Source: Ophiosphaerella korrae (Eukaryota > Ascomycota > Dothideomycetes > Pleosporales > Phaeosphaeriaceae). Taken from it: a stretch of DNA of 10,449 bases. Position numbers and translations under genes: made by a program. The notes below the pieces were generated by a model. That model did no database searches and was not told where the DNA came from. It saw only the letters and a program-made list of their open reading frames with translations. Positions within the stretch are counted from its first letter, which is position 1; each line of letters begins with the position of its first letter. The stretch is from positions 1-10,449 of the forward strand of contig JALNQF010000945.1 of the NCBI GenBank assembly GCA_028456385.1, given 5' to 3'. This document shows positions 1 through 8,965 of this stretch, piece by piece.

Positions 1-99
1 ACCTAGTACTTACTTAGATAGCTTTATCTACTATTTACTCTTTTTAGTTAATTGTTAAAACTACCTTATTAAGTTATCTTACGTAAAGTCTACCTTATA
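1..99 (+). repeat. 3' end of a chromovirus LTR (second copy, truncated by window edge)
   Basis: This stretch is the reverse complement of 2627-2725, base i pairing with base 2726-i. Reading through by eye I found one difference in 99 positions: T at 98 where the other copy has C in a CpA (CCTTATA here, CCTTACA there), a typical RIP change. It is therefore the terminal part of an LTR of the same family as the main element, in the opposite orientation. It ends exactly where the other LTR ends. The LTR start lies left of the window. What follows at 100 is homologous to the inside of gag, not to a primer-binding site, which suggests the LTR was inserted into a gag copy or joined to it by deletion. 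Confidence 0.85.
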
Positions 100-687
100 T
101 TAACGTAGTAAATAAATAAAACTAGAGGCTTATAGCTAGGGTAAGTAAATTAGATAAATAACTCTCTTAATAAGATAACTAATTAGCCTAACTCTAAGAA
201 TACTTAGCGTAATTACTACTAGACTATAACTATATTATAGAGTAATATAATACTTTAAGCTAAAGAGCTACCTAGTATAAAGCTTTATAAGAAAAAGCTA
301 TAGTAAAATATAACTACTTACGTAAAGTAGTAATCTACTAAGAAAACCTAATAGCTAAATAAACTAAGCTAAAAACTTTTAACTTTAATATACTAGCGTA
401 GAAAGATATAGAACTACTTTATACTAAGATCTTACTATAAGGCTAGTAACCTAGCTTCCTTAAAAGAAAGTTTAAACCCTAAGTACTAGTAATAGGCTAC
501 TATATCTTTAATAGAGAAGAGTTTACTCTAACTCTCTTTTTAACTAGTATCTAAGAGCTAGCTTTTAATTTTTACTAGTATAAAGAATAAGAAGACTACT
601 CTATAAAACTCCTATAATTTTTAAGTATAAGATACTATATAAACGTTATATCCTTTATCTAGTCTATATATAATTACTTTATTACTA
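100..687 (+). pseudogene. Partial gag copy, RIP-mutated, inverted relative to the main element
   Basis: This segment matches the reverse complement of 8966-9553 over 588 bp without any gap I could find. I counted about 36 differences, roughly 94% identity, and all are C/T or G/A transitions. In the gag frame the start reads as a charged, glutamine-rich region likely to form a coiled coil, followed by the part that corresponds to the capsid-like region. Many CAA and CAG codons have become TAA and TAG. The homology starts immediately after the LTR end at 99 and stops at 687, where the 640-bp direct repeats begin. It is a fragment of a second element of the same family and cannot encode a protein. 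Orientation and homology are sure; how it was cut is inferred. Confidence 0.85.
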
Positions 688-1320
688 TAATAGGCTTACT
701 AGAGTTAACTTCCTAGTAGCTTATAAGGTATTAGTAGATTAAGAGGTAATAACAAAAGCTTATATAGTAATCTATAATAGACTATAAATAATAGAAGATA
801 TTTTGTAACTATCTTAGTATTATCGCTCGTAGTTAATAATTAAATTACTAATAGTATCCTAATAATACGCATCTTTACTACTTATATATTTCTACTAATC
901 TATAATCTATTACTTGTATCTATTCTTAGTAACTATAGATTATAGATTACTAATCTATTAATCTATAATTATTTTCTATCTATATACTTAATAGATTAGA
1001 GGATTACCTACGTATTCTAATTATAAGTAGTTTCTTAATTAAAGTTACTACCCTACTTATCTTATACTTTGTTAGCTCCTAAGTTAAGACTAATTAGTTC
1101 TATCTTAATTTCTCTTGTTACGCCTATAATACTATCTTCCCTTCTAAGTAGGTTCTAGTTTATTTATCTTAAAGTTAGTATTATTAATCTAGTTTCTTTA
1201 TTAATATAAAGTTCTTTATCTTCTCTTATACTTACTAAGTCTACTCTTTATTATATCTAATTAGTAGATCGTGTATTATACTATAGTATTATAATATTTC
1301 TTTATTCTTATTATAAGTCT
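684..1320. repeat. Diverged direct repeat, unit 1 (about 640 bp)
   Basis: Unit 1 of a direct tandem pair. Collinear anchors shared with unit 2 include GTTAACT (704 and 1344), AGAAGATATTTTGTAACTAT (793 and 1432), CTAGTTT (1189 and 1824) and AATATTTCTTTAT (1293 and 1928). The offset is steady at 635-640 bp. Between anchors the two copies differ more than the gag copies do, with small indels. Unit 1 also holds a run of short direct and inverted ATCTATAAT motifs at about 895-1010. I see no coding frame. The size and lack of coding would suit LTRs of another retrotransposon family, but no terminal TG/CA or target duplication is visible. Confidence 0.65.
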
Positions 1321-1960
1321 ATTATAATAGGGTAATTACTAGGGTTAACTTCTTAATACCTAAGGAGTATTAGTAAATTAAGAGTTAATAGTAAAAGTAT
1401 GTATAGTAATTATATAATAACTATTAACAATAGAAGATATTTTGTAACTATCTTGTATTAGCGTTCTATAGTTAAGAGATTAGATTACTAATACTATCTT
1501 AATAATGCGTATTACTACTAACTATATACTTATACCTTTTAGCTAGCTTTGTACTTTGTATTTGCTAAGATCGCAAATTATAAATCTATTACGTACTTAA
1601 ATTTATACTTTATATTTACTAAGATTATAAATTATAAATTTATTACATGTCCCTATTATAGTTAGTTTCCTAGTTAAGTTTATTACTCTATAGGTTGTAT
1701 ACGTTGTTATTATCTATAGTAAGGCTAATTAGCTTAAGTTAACTTTCCCTTGTTATAGCTGTAACACTATTCCCCTCTTTAGGTAGGTTCTTATTTCTCT
1801 ATCTTAGGCCTAAGGTTATTAGTCTAGTTTCTTCGCTTATCTCTAGTTCTTTATTATTCTCTATATCTTTATATTCTAACTATAATAAACTTCTTCTTAT
1901 TACTTATATTACTTATAATAGGGTTAAAATATTTCTTTATACTTATTATACTTAGTTAAA
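1321..1960. repeat. Diverged direct repeat, unit 2 (about 640 bp)
   Basis: Second unit of the pair, directly abutting the first. It shares the same order of anchors with unit 1 at an offset of 635-640 bp. It keeps rather more unmutated CpA/TpG than its surroundings, for example around 1550-1570 and 1625-1765. Its central part carries an AAATTATAAAT-type repeat in place of the ATCTATAAT run of unit 1. No protein-like frame is seen. It ends near 1960, shortly before the relic coding frame that starts around 2000, so it could be the leader or LTR of that element; this is inference. Confidence 0.65.
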
Positions 1961-1999
1961 GCTTACTTATCTTATATCTTTAAAAGATAGTAAGTACTA

Positions 2000-2600
2000 T
2001 AGTAAGTATATTCTAGCTAATATTTAATATAAGTATATACTATCTAGTATTTCTCTTATAGAGTATAAGTACTTAATTTCTACGTAGTCTCTTCTTACTA
2101 AGTTATATAAGGCGAGCTATTAACTAGGCTTAAGAGATACTATTATTATAGCTTATAGAAGCTAAGGCTAAGTATAAGCTAACTCTTTATAAGCTAGTAA
2201 ATCTTTATTCTTATATTAAGCGTCTTTGTAAGATAAAGGCTTATAATAACGCTAAATTATTTAAATAGTCTTATACTTTAGAGGCTAAGATAGACTTTAA
2301 AGATATAGTCTAGGCTATTCTAGCTCTTACTATATTAGGCGCTCCTAACGCCTCTTTATCTAGTAGTAGTATTATTAGTTTTCTTAGTTTACTATAAGGT
2401 AATCTAAAAGGTTTTAACTTTAAAACTCTTCTAGTTTCTTAGAGTAGCTAAAGTTATCTTTTAGTTTCTATATTTTTTTTTATAGTTACTCTTTCTTATC
2501 TATACTTATCTATTTTACTAGGTAGTAGTTCCTACTATTATAGAACTAATATACTAGGATTTCTTTAACTTCTTATTCTTCTTATTCTCTATACGTATCT
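2000..2600 (+). pseudogene. Relic of an unrecognised helical, lysine-rich protein
   Basis: From about 2105 to 2420 one plus-strand frame (codon starting at 2218) reads as a credible protein, rich in Leu, Lys, Ala and Ile. Its few stops are all TAA or TAG that could come from Gln codons. A readable stretch is IKRLCKIKAYNNAKLFK near 2215-2265, followed by a Ser-rich patch near 2355-2385. Further upstream, about 1975-2105, a different plus frame is the more protein-like one, so an indel near 2110 is possible. The composition suggests an alpha-helical, perhaps coiled-coil, DNA-associated protein. I do not recognise the family. It lies on the strand opposite to the main element and is cut off by that element's insertion at 2627. 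Confidence 0.4.
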
Positions 2601-2626
2601 ACTTTATATACTAGTAGTTCTATATT

Positions 2627-2907
2627 TGTAAGGTAGACTTTACGTAAGATAACTTAATAAGGTAGTTTTAACAATTAACTAAAAAGAGTAAATAGTAGAT
2701 AAAGCTATCTAAGTAAGTACTAGGTATATATACTTAGTAGCCTACTAAGCGCTAACTAAAAGTAGAAAGGTAGTTAAATATTAGTAAGTTGTAAACTTAC
2801 TAATATGTTAGTAAGTTTATAATATTAGTAAGTTTACTATATTAGTAAGTTATAAACTTACTAACATTAGTGCGAAAATAAGAGATATAAGGGATAACTC
2901 CCTTACA
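2627..2907 (-). repeat. 3' LTR of the chromovirus (281 bp)
   Basis: Read on the minus strand the LTR begins TGTAAGG (2907-2901) and ends CCTTACA (2633-2627). It has the TG...CA ends of retroviral-type LTRs and a 7-bp terminal inverted repeat. The first bases form a small inverted repeat, TAAGGG...CCCTTA. A polypurine tract lies directly upstream at 2922-2908, which fixes the LTR start. The last 99 bp recur in inverted orientation at 1-99, which fixes the end. An array of TTAGTAAGTT motifs and palindromes occupies 2781-2864, in what should be the U3 region. If the target duplication is 5 bp it should be ATATT (2622-2626) or a RIP variant, repeated beyond the right end. Confidence 0.88.
2781..2864. 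repeat. Palindrome-bounded array of TTAGTAAGTT motifs inside the LTR
   Basis: The 10-mer TTAGTAAGTT occurs at 2781, 2808, 2825 and 2842 and its reverse complement at 2794 and 2855. The three at 2808-2851 are spaced exactly 17 bp. The outer pairs form two 23-bp palindromes, 2781-2803 with GTA at the centre and 2842-2864 with ATA at the centre. The array lies 43 bp inside the LTR start as read on the minus strand. Such an array could be a binding site for a regulatory protein or part of the promoter; that function is inferred. Confidence 0.85.
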
Positions 2908-2922
2908 CGTCTCTCTCCTTTT
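2908..2922 (-). promoter_or_regulatory. Polypurine tract (plus-strand primer) next to the 3' LTR
   Basis: On the minus strand these 15 bases read AAAAGGAGAGAGACG, almost all purine, directly before the LTR start TGTAAGG. Position and composition fit the RNase H-resistant primer for plus-strand DNA synthesis in LTR retrotransposons. Confidence 0.8.
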
Positions 2923-3544
2923 AAAGAGCAAATTCCTAGAGCTTAAAAAGGGCTCTAATTAACTAATAATACCTATTAGGTAGTAGTAGTAGTAGCTAGG
3001 GTTAAAGAGGTTAACTATTTTTAGAGTTAAAATTATTATTTATAGAGTATAGAGCTAAGGTTTTTACTAATTTTAGTATAAAATTAAGACGTACGCAACT
3101 TCTATATATAAAATATGTCGACTACAAACTTTTTTCTACTACTTCTACCTTGCGCTAATAAAATTAAACCTAAAAGTGTTTATATATAGTATAAGGGAAG
3201 GCAAAGTTAATACTACTAAGTAACTTAATAGTACTAGATCTCTATATAGGTGCTTACTATAGATATAGGCTTTGTAATAGGTAGGTTTGTTAATATAGGG
3301 GACTTAGTAAGCCTAATATTTACAAGTATTAGGGGGTAGGCAGCGTAGAGTAGCCTTAGCTAGGAATTTAGTAGCTAGTTGTAAATTCTACAACAGCAAA
3401 CTAGACCTACGCGTAACTAGTTATAAGGGAGCGTAGTAGTTATAGCTATAGTAGTAGGAGTAGGCCCTAACCTAAAAAGAGTCTTACACTTACTAGCTAA
3501 AGTAAACTATTCTTACTATTTTTTACGCTATAATTTATCTTTAG
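2923..3544. other. Element 3' region with no recognised gene; small hairpin at 3378-3394
   Basis: About 620 bp between the polypurine tract and the pol tail repeats. I see no convincing coding frame on either strand. It is less depleted in CpA/TpG than its neighbours, most of all at 3340-3400. It holds a 6-bp stem hairpin, GTTGTA-AATTC-TACAAC (3378-3394), in which all the CpA/TpG steps survived. It may be the 3' untranslated region of the element or an extension of the pol tail too decayed to read. Confidence 0.5.
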
Positions 3545-3562
3545 CTAGTAGTAAAGTTTTCT

Positions 3563-3945
3563 AATTACGCCTTAGAGAGCCTTTTTACGCCTACTAATAG
3601 CTAGGGTACCTTACTAGGTTATATCTTTGTTAGGCTCTATTTTAGGTATATAGTTAGTATTTTAGGCTTTTCTAGGTAGTTCTAGTAAAAGTTAAAAGTA
3701 GTAATTACGCCTTATAAAGAGGCTTTTTTGCGCCTATTAATAGTTTTAGGCTTGTCTAGGTAGTTCTAGTAAGAGCTAAAGGTAGTAATTACGCCTTAGA
3801 GGAGGCTTTTTTATACCTATTAGTAGGTTAGGATACCCTAATAGGTTACGTCTTTGTTAAGGCTCTATTTTTTTAGTATATATAGAGTTAGTAGTTTAGC
3901 TTTCTCTAAGTAGTTCTAGTAAAAGTTAAAGGCAGCTTTATATTT
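3563..3945. repeat. Tandem repeats in the pol C-terminal tail
   Basis: AATTACGCC followed by an AGAGG-GCTTTTTT-CGCCTATTA-like stretch recurs at 3563, 3703 and 3787. TAGTTCTAGTAA followed by an AAGTTAAA-like stretch recurs at 3677, 3761 and 3911. A longer block (GGTTA-ATCTTTGTTA-GGCTCTATTT) is shared by about 3600-3660 and 3828-3892. The TAGTTCTAG copies are 84 and 150 bp apart, both multiples of three, so on the minus strand each repeats the peptide pattern NYLEKxK in the pol frame. The 3563 unit is out of phase with the others and may lie beyond the original stop codon. Confidence 0.75.
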
Positions 3946-6900
3946 TATAAATTCTTCTACTAGCTCCTATATAGGTTTATTATAGCTAGCCTAGTAGACT
4001 AAGTAGTACTATCTTATATATTTTCTACGCTCTTTAAAGCGTACGTCTAAGATAGCTTCTACTAGGTATTCTTTATATACGCTACTAGTTTCTTTATTAG
4101 TAATAATAATAGAGATTAGCTATAGTAGGTCTTAATCTAGTAGAGGCTTCTAATTTCTAGGGCGCAAGAGTTTTAGGAAGAAAACTAGGAATACGCCTTT
4201 ACTTAGTATCTCTTAAGGTAGTACTAGCTTATATACTCTACTATTATAGATAACTTTCTTAATAGAGTATAGGCCTACCTATTAGTAGTCTAATTTTAGG
4301 GTTAGCTAAGTAGTTCTCTAATTAGCTATACTAATATAGGCTTAGTTACTAACTTTATATACTAGTCTACTTTAGTAAGAGGTATTAGCTTAGGCTACTT
4401 ACTCTTATTATACCTAGAGTATTTTTTCCTTAAAGTAGGCTACTAGGTTACTATAAGTATTAAGTAGCTTGTTAGCTTATATATATTAGTTACGTTAGGC
4501 TAGGTTTAGTTAATCTTTATTATTTTTGCTAGAGTATATACTACTATAGAGGTAATACCTTAGATCTACAAGAAATAAAGTTATCCTAATAGATATATTA
4601 ATAGTGTTATTTACCTAGAACTTAGCTACGTATAGCTAGGCTACTTAGTTATCTTACGCGTAGTTAACGTATTACTTTAGAAAGATCTCTAGGGCTTAAT
4701 TTACTCGCTTAGTTTAGCTATTAGTTTTTAGGTAGTATATAGTTAAGAGCTTTTACGTAATATAGAGGCGTTCGTATATATAGCGCTAAAATTAGCTAAT
4801 AAAGGTTATCTTTTTATTAGATATAATATTTATTAGGACTCTATAAAGCTTAAAAATAGATATAAAATATTAGGTAGCTTCTTCTAGTTTTAAGGACTTA
4901 TAGAGGAAGAAATAGCGTCTTTTTATAAAGTAGTAGTAAATTACTAGGATATATTTATAAATCTAGCTACTATTTTTGCTAGTTAGTAAGGCTTAGATAT
5001 AGTTTACTAAGATATTAGTCTAGGGTGCGTAAGGAATTAGTATAAGTTAGAGGTAACTAAGTTTACTATCTTATAAGTTCTTTATATAGTAGTAGATTAA
5101 GTATATATTATAAAATTACTTAATAGCTTAAAGTATCTTAGGCTAATAATAGCGCTTATATATTAGATATAGCGTACTATAGGGTCTTTTATAGCTTACT
5201 AACTAATAGTCGTAGTATAAATTAAAGATTTAGTAGTATAGATAGGCGTTTAGGAAGATGTATAGACGCGTTTTATTAACCTAGAGGTACCTTTCTTTTC
5301 TTAATCTAGTAGAGCTAATATTAGTATATAAGAAGTAGTATCCTACTTTATAGAAGGCTTTTAATAGTTTTTGTTATCTACTATTTATAGTAGTAAATAT
5401 AGCTTAGGCTACGTAGTCTTCTAAGTACGTTATATCTAGTAATTCTTCTATTAGGCGTAGGTTAATAATATATAGTAGGAGTTCTAGGTCTAGTTCTCTA
5501 TTATAGAGTAGTAGAAAATCCTCTAGTAGGTTTACTAATATAGGTTTTATTCCTATAATATAGTAAAGGTAGGCGTATACTATAGTAGCTTATTTTAGCG
5601 TAAATCTATTTAGCTTTTATAGGTCTATAAGGCTTAGAGCGCAAATTACTATATCTAGCGCAGGTTTTACGCCTAGGGCTAAGACTTAAAGGCTTAGGAT
5701 AATTTAGTTAGCTCCTAATACTTGTAGATTAGAATTGTCTATAGGGTAATCTTATAGTTAGTAGCTTAGGGTATCTATAACCTTGTTTATATTACTAGGT
5801 GCGTATTTAATATAAAAATTAAATTAAGATAAGAATAATAACTAGTAGGCCTAGTAGCGATTAAGCTTTTTAGTTATTATAAAGGTTTCTAAATTATAGT
5901 AGTCTATTATAACGTAGATTATATATAGACTACCTATAAGCTCTAGTTCCTATTCTTTAAATACTTAGATTATAGCTATAAGTTCTAGGTCGTAGATATT
6001 GTAATTATATTCTACTAGGGTGTATTTTTTTAAGAAGAAGCTAACTAGCTATTAGATTCTATCTTAGTTTAGTTAGCTTATTACTCTACCTAAAGCTTAC
6101 TTAGAGGCGTTAGTTTAGATGTAGATTAGTTTTAAGGGGTTAAAGTAAAGTAAGACTATACCTAGCTAGAAAGTAGCTTTTAGTTTATTAAAAGCGTCTA
6201 TATATTCTTAGGTAATTATAAAGGGCTTGTACTAGGTCTTTTAAAGGGGTAGCCTATTTCCTTTAGTAGGTTTAGTAATAACCTTAGACTTAATTAACTT
6301 AGTAAGTAGCAAGGTAAAGCTTAAGTAATCTTTAATAAAGTACTAGAAAAATCTAGTATAGCCTAAAAAGGCTAGGACTTCTTTAGTAGTCTTTAGTATT
6401 TCTTACTTCTAGATAGCTTTAACTTTAGAAGGATCTATTGTAATTTCTTTATTAGAGATAATTATACTTAAAAACTTAACTAAGGTAGCGTAGAAGCTAG
6501 ATTTTTTAGAGTCTATATAGAAGCCTTACTCTTTTAGTTACGTAAGTACTTTGTAAACGTACTAGATATAGTTTATTTTATTATTAGAGTATATTAAGAC
6601 GTTGTCTATATATATAGTGTAGAAGTCGTCTAAATATTCTAGTAAGGCTAAGTTAATAGCGCGCTAGAAAGTAGCTAGTGCGTTAGTAAGGCTAAAGGGT
6701 ACTACCTTGTAGGTATATATACTAAAGTAGGTAATAAAGGTAGTTAGCTATTCTAAATTTAGAGTAATACGTAAGTAGTAAAAGGCGTATATTACGTTAA
6801 ATTTAGAGAATATCTTTACTTTATTTAGGTAGGCTAGTATTTCCCTAAAGAATAGAATAAGGTACTAGTCTTTAATAGTAGATTTATTTAGCTCGTAGTA

Positions 6901-7960
6901 GTTTACGTAGACTTATAAGCTACTATCTAGTTTAGCTACAATTAGTAGGTTATTCTTAGCTAAGGAGCTGTATTTACTAATAAAGCCCTTACCTTCTATT
7001 TCTTAGATATATTTCTAGATTACTTTATCTTATTTTCTAGTAAAGAAGTAAGGTTTAGCGTCTAGGATTTTTGCGCTAGGTTTAAGGGTAATTTCTAGGT
7101 CGTGTAGCCTATAAGGGAGAAGTTCCTTAGTAGCTTTCTTATTAAAATAGGGTATTAAGTCTTAATATAGTTAGAGTAGTTCTATAGATAGAATATCCTT
7201 AAGCTCTACTATAGGTAGTAGTTTATAAAATTATATATAATCTACTTCTCTAGCTACTTTATAGTAGTATACTAGTAGTAGTATTCTATCTAAAGTAAGT
7301 ACTATAAGCGTATATCTACTTCTTCTAGTAAAGGCCTTAATTATACAATAACTAATAGTTTAAATATCTATTAACAAGTTCTATTTATACTTATTAGAGT
7401 ACTTACTTAGGGGCCCTATAAGAGTAGATAATAGTTTAAGCGCTAGCTTCTTTAAAGCTATAGTAGAGTAATATCTAGGCGCACTATAGTATACTACTAA
7501 GGGGATTTTGTTAGTTATCTAGTAGTACTATTAGTAGTAAGTATTAAGGAATAATAACGTTTTATAGTAGTAGTTAGGTTTAATAGTATAGGCTTTATAC
7601 TATAAAAATCCTAGAATAAAGTTAAATTAGCTTACGTTTTTAATAATATAGGTAGAGGTCTATTTAATATACGCGCCTACTTATAGGTAGAACTTAACCT
7701 AATACGTAATAGACTTAGATAGGGAACTATTATATCCTTTATAGATAATAAGTTAAAGTAGCTAGATAGTTTATAATTTTATAGTCTTCTAGGCAAATTT
7801 TTATTAAATAAAGTTTACGTTAGCTCTATTATTAGCTAGAGTTCTAGCTATATAGAGTACTATAGGGTCTTTACCTAAGAAGCTAGTAAATAAGAATTAG
7901 TTTAGCTTAGCTTCTATTAGATTAGTTAGTAGTTTCTTATACTAGACTATCTATGTTCTG
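3600..7960 (-). pseudogene. pol: pol of chromovirus: protease, RT, RNase H, integrase, chromodomain; inactivated
   Basis: All anchor motifs lie in the same minus-strand frame, so I see no frameshift over about 4.3 kb. Protease: about 7850-7550, with the D(S/T)GA motif at 7833-7822 changed to NNRA, followed by VNFI and later ILGF. Reverse transcriptase: about 7115-6450, with HDLEIT near its start, YVNYYELNKSTIKD (VDYRxLN motif), FNV at 6796-6798 (catalytic Asp to Asn), and YIDN in place of YIDD at 6612-6601. RNase H: about 6140-5760, with TNAS for TDAS, Asn at 6111-6109. Integrase: zinc-binding part about 5230-5060 including RYY-stop-PKIL. Its catalytic triad is now Asn (5004-5002), Asn (4818-4816) and Lys (4710-4708); the last two are 36 codons apart, as in D,D35E integrases. 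GPY module: near 4260, as GLYSIKKV. Chromodomain: about 4070-3950, EYLVEAILDVRFKERRKY. The tail then enters in-frame repeats. Many CAA, CAG and TGG codons are now stops. The exact C-terminal end is uncertain. Confidence 0.93.
3945..4070 (-). other. Chromodomain remnant at the pol C-terminus
   Basis: In the pol frame the minus strand reads YLVEAILDVR at the start, then an arginine-rich stretch, YYLVY with the expected tryptophan now a stop, and a second stop after NKPI where the WEP motif is expected. This is the usual order of the integrase-linked chromodomain, which is known to steer chromoviruses to heterochromatin by binding methylated histone H3. Both aromatic Trp positions are lost to TAG. 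The domain assigns the element to the chromoviruses. Confidence 0.85.
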
Positions 7961-8258
7961 TAAGTAAGTGTATAGGATATAGCTATACTAGGAGTTATAC
8001 TTTAGTAGTTAATTGCGCTCTTCTAGTTTATATAATCTCTAGGTTAAGGCTTTAGGCCTAGGGAACGTTGTTTTCTAAATCCTAGTCTAAGTTAGGCTCT
8101 AGTTCTAGCTTTATATCTAGTTAGGGGTTATATTTAAAGAATTAGTCCTCTATTTCTATATCTATTTTAGAGTCTATTACTATATAGGTAGCTATATAGT
8201 AGTTTATAGCGTTAGTAGGTATCTTAGATCTAGTAGCTTTTGTTTGTTTATAAGTAGT

Positions 8259-8300
8259 ATAGTCTAGCTTCTTAATACTTATCTTTCTATAGCCTTAGTA
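8259..8300 (-). other. Degenerate CCHC zinc knuckle of Gag nucleocapsid
   Basis: The 14 codons read Y-stop-G-Y-R-K-I-S-I-K-K-L-D-Y. Spacing matches C-x2-C-x4-H-x4-C. The three Tyr codons are one C/G-to-T/A step from Cys. The His position is Ile (ATT), which a single RIP change does not explain, so the match is moderate. Its place between the capsid-like part and the protease is as expected for nucleocapsid. Confidence 0.5.
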
Positions 8301-8965
8301 TAAAATTGTTTTAGAGTTTTTAGTTTTAATTATAGTAGTCTTTTTACTAGTTAGGTGTATTCCTCTAAATACGCTTTCTAGTTATAGTTAATAGTATTTT
8401 AGTTCTCGTAAAGTTATAGCTAGTTCTTCTTTAAAGTTTTATATCTACGCTCTTAGTTTAGCTCTTATAAGTACTAGAGTACAAAGCTAGGTTTACCTAA
8501 GGCCTATATCTAGGTTGTAATTATTTACTTTATTTTCTAATATTAAGATTATCTTTTAAAAATTAGCGGGGCTATTATAGATACTAGGGGTAGTACTAGT
8601 AGCTTCTCTAAGCTAGGGTTATAGCTTTTTTTAAAGGTAGATATTGTATAGCTATAAGTTCTATTATAGTTTAAGGCTAATATTATTAAATTTAGAGAAG
8701 AATTTAGCCTATACTAACTAGGTAGTTTTGTAGATTAGTTAATCTAGTCTAAATTTAGCTATTTCTAAGGTTTTATAATATACTTCTCTTAATCTTACTA
8801 TATCTATATTACTAAATTAGTAAAAAAGTGTAAAGAAATATATAAATTCTTTTTAGTATAGGTAGGTAATACTATTTAAGATAGTAAGGTATAGGCAAGC
8901 TAATCCTATATAGTAGCGTATAATAACGTTAGCTTAGGTTTATAAGCTAATATATTTTTTTCTAT

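Noticed and set aside
895..1010. Possible simple-sequence satellite of ATCTATAAT motifs
   Set aside because: The motifs are irregular in spacing and orientation and fit low-complexity AT sequence inside repeat unit 1.
1..2725. A DNA transposon with about 100-bp terminal inverted repeats
   Set aside because: The repeat ends inside at an LTR terminus (CCTTACA), and the right copy is part of a 281-bp LTR followed by a polypurine tract; no transposase is seen between the copies.
2781..2864. CRISPR-like array
   Set aside because: The repeats are only 10 bp with 7-bp gaps, lie inside an LTR, and the host appears to be a fungus.
2804..2866. LTR start at TGTTAG (2866 on the minus strand)
   Set aside because: TGTTAG...CTAACA looked like LTR ends, but no polypurine tract lies beside it. 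TGTAAGG at 2907 has a purine tract directly upstream and mirrors the CCTTACA end.
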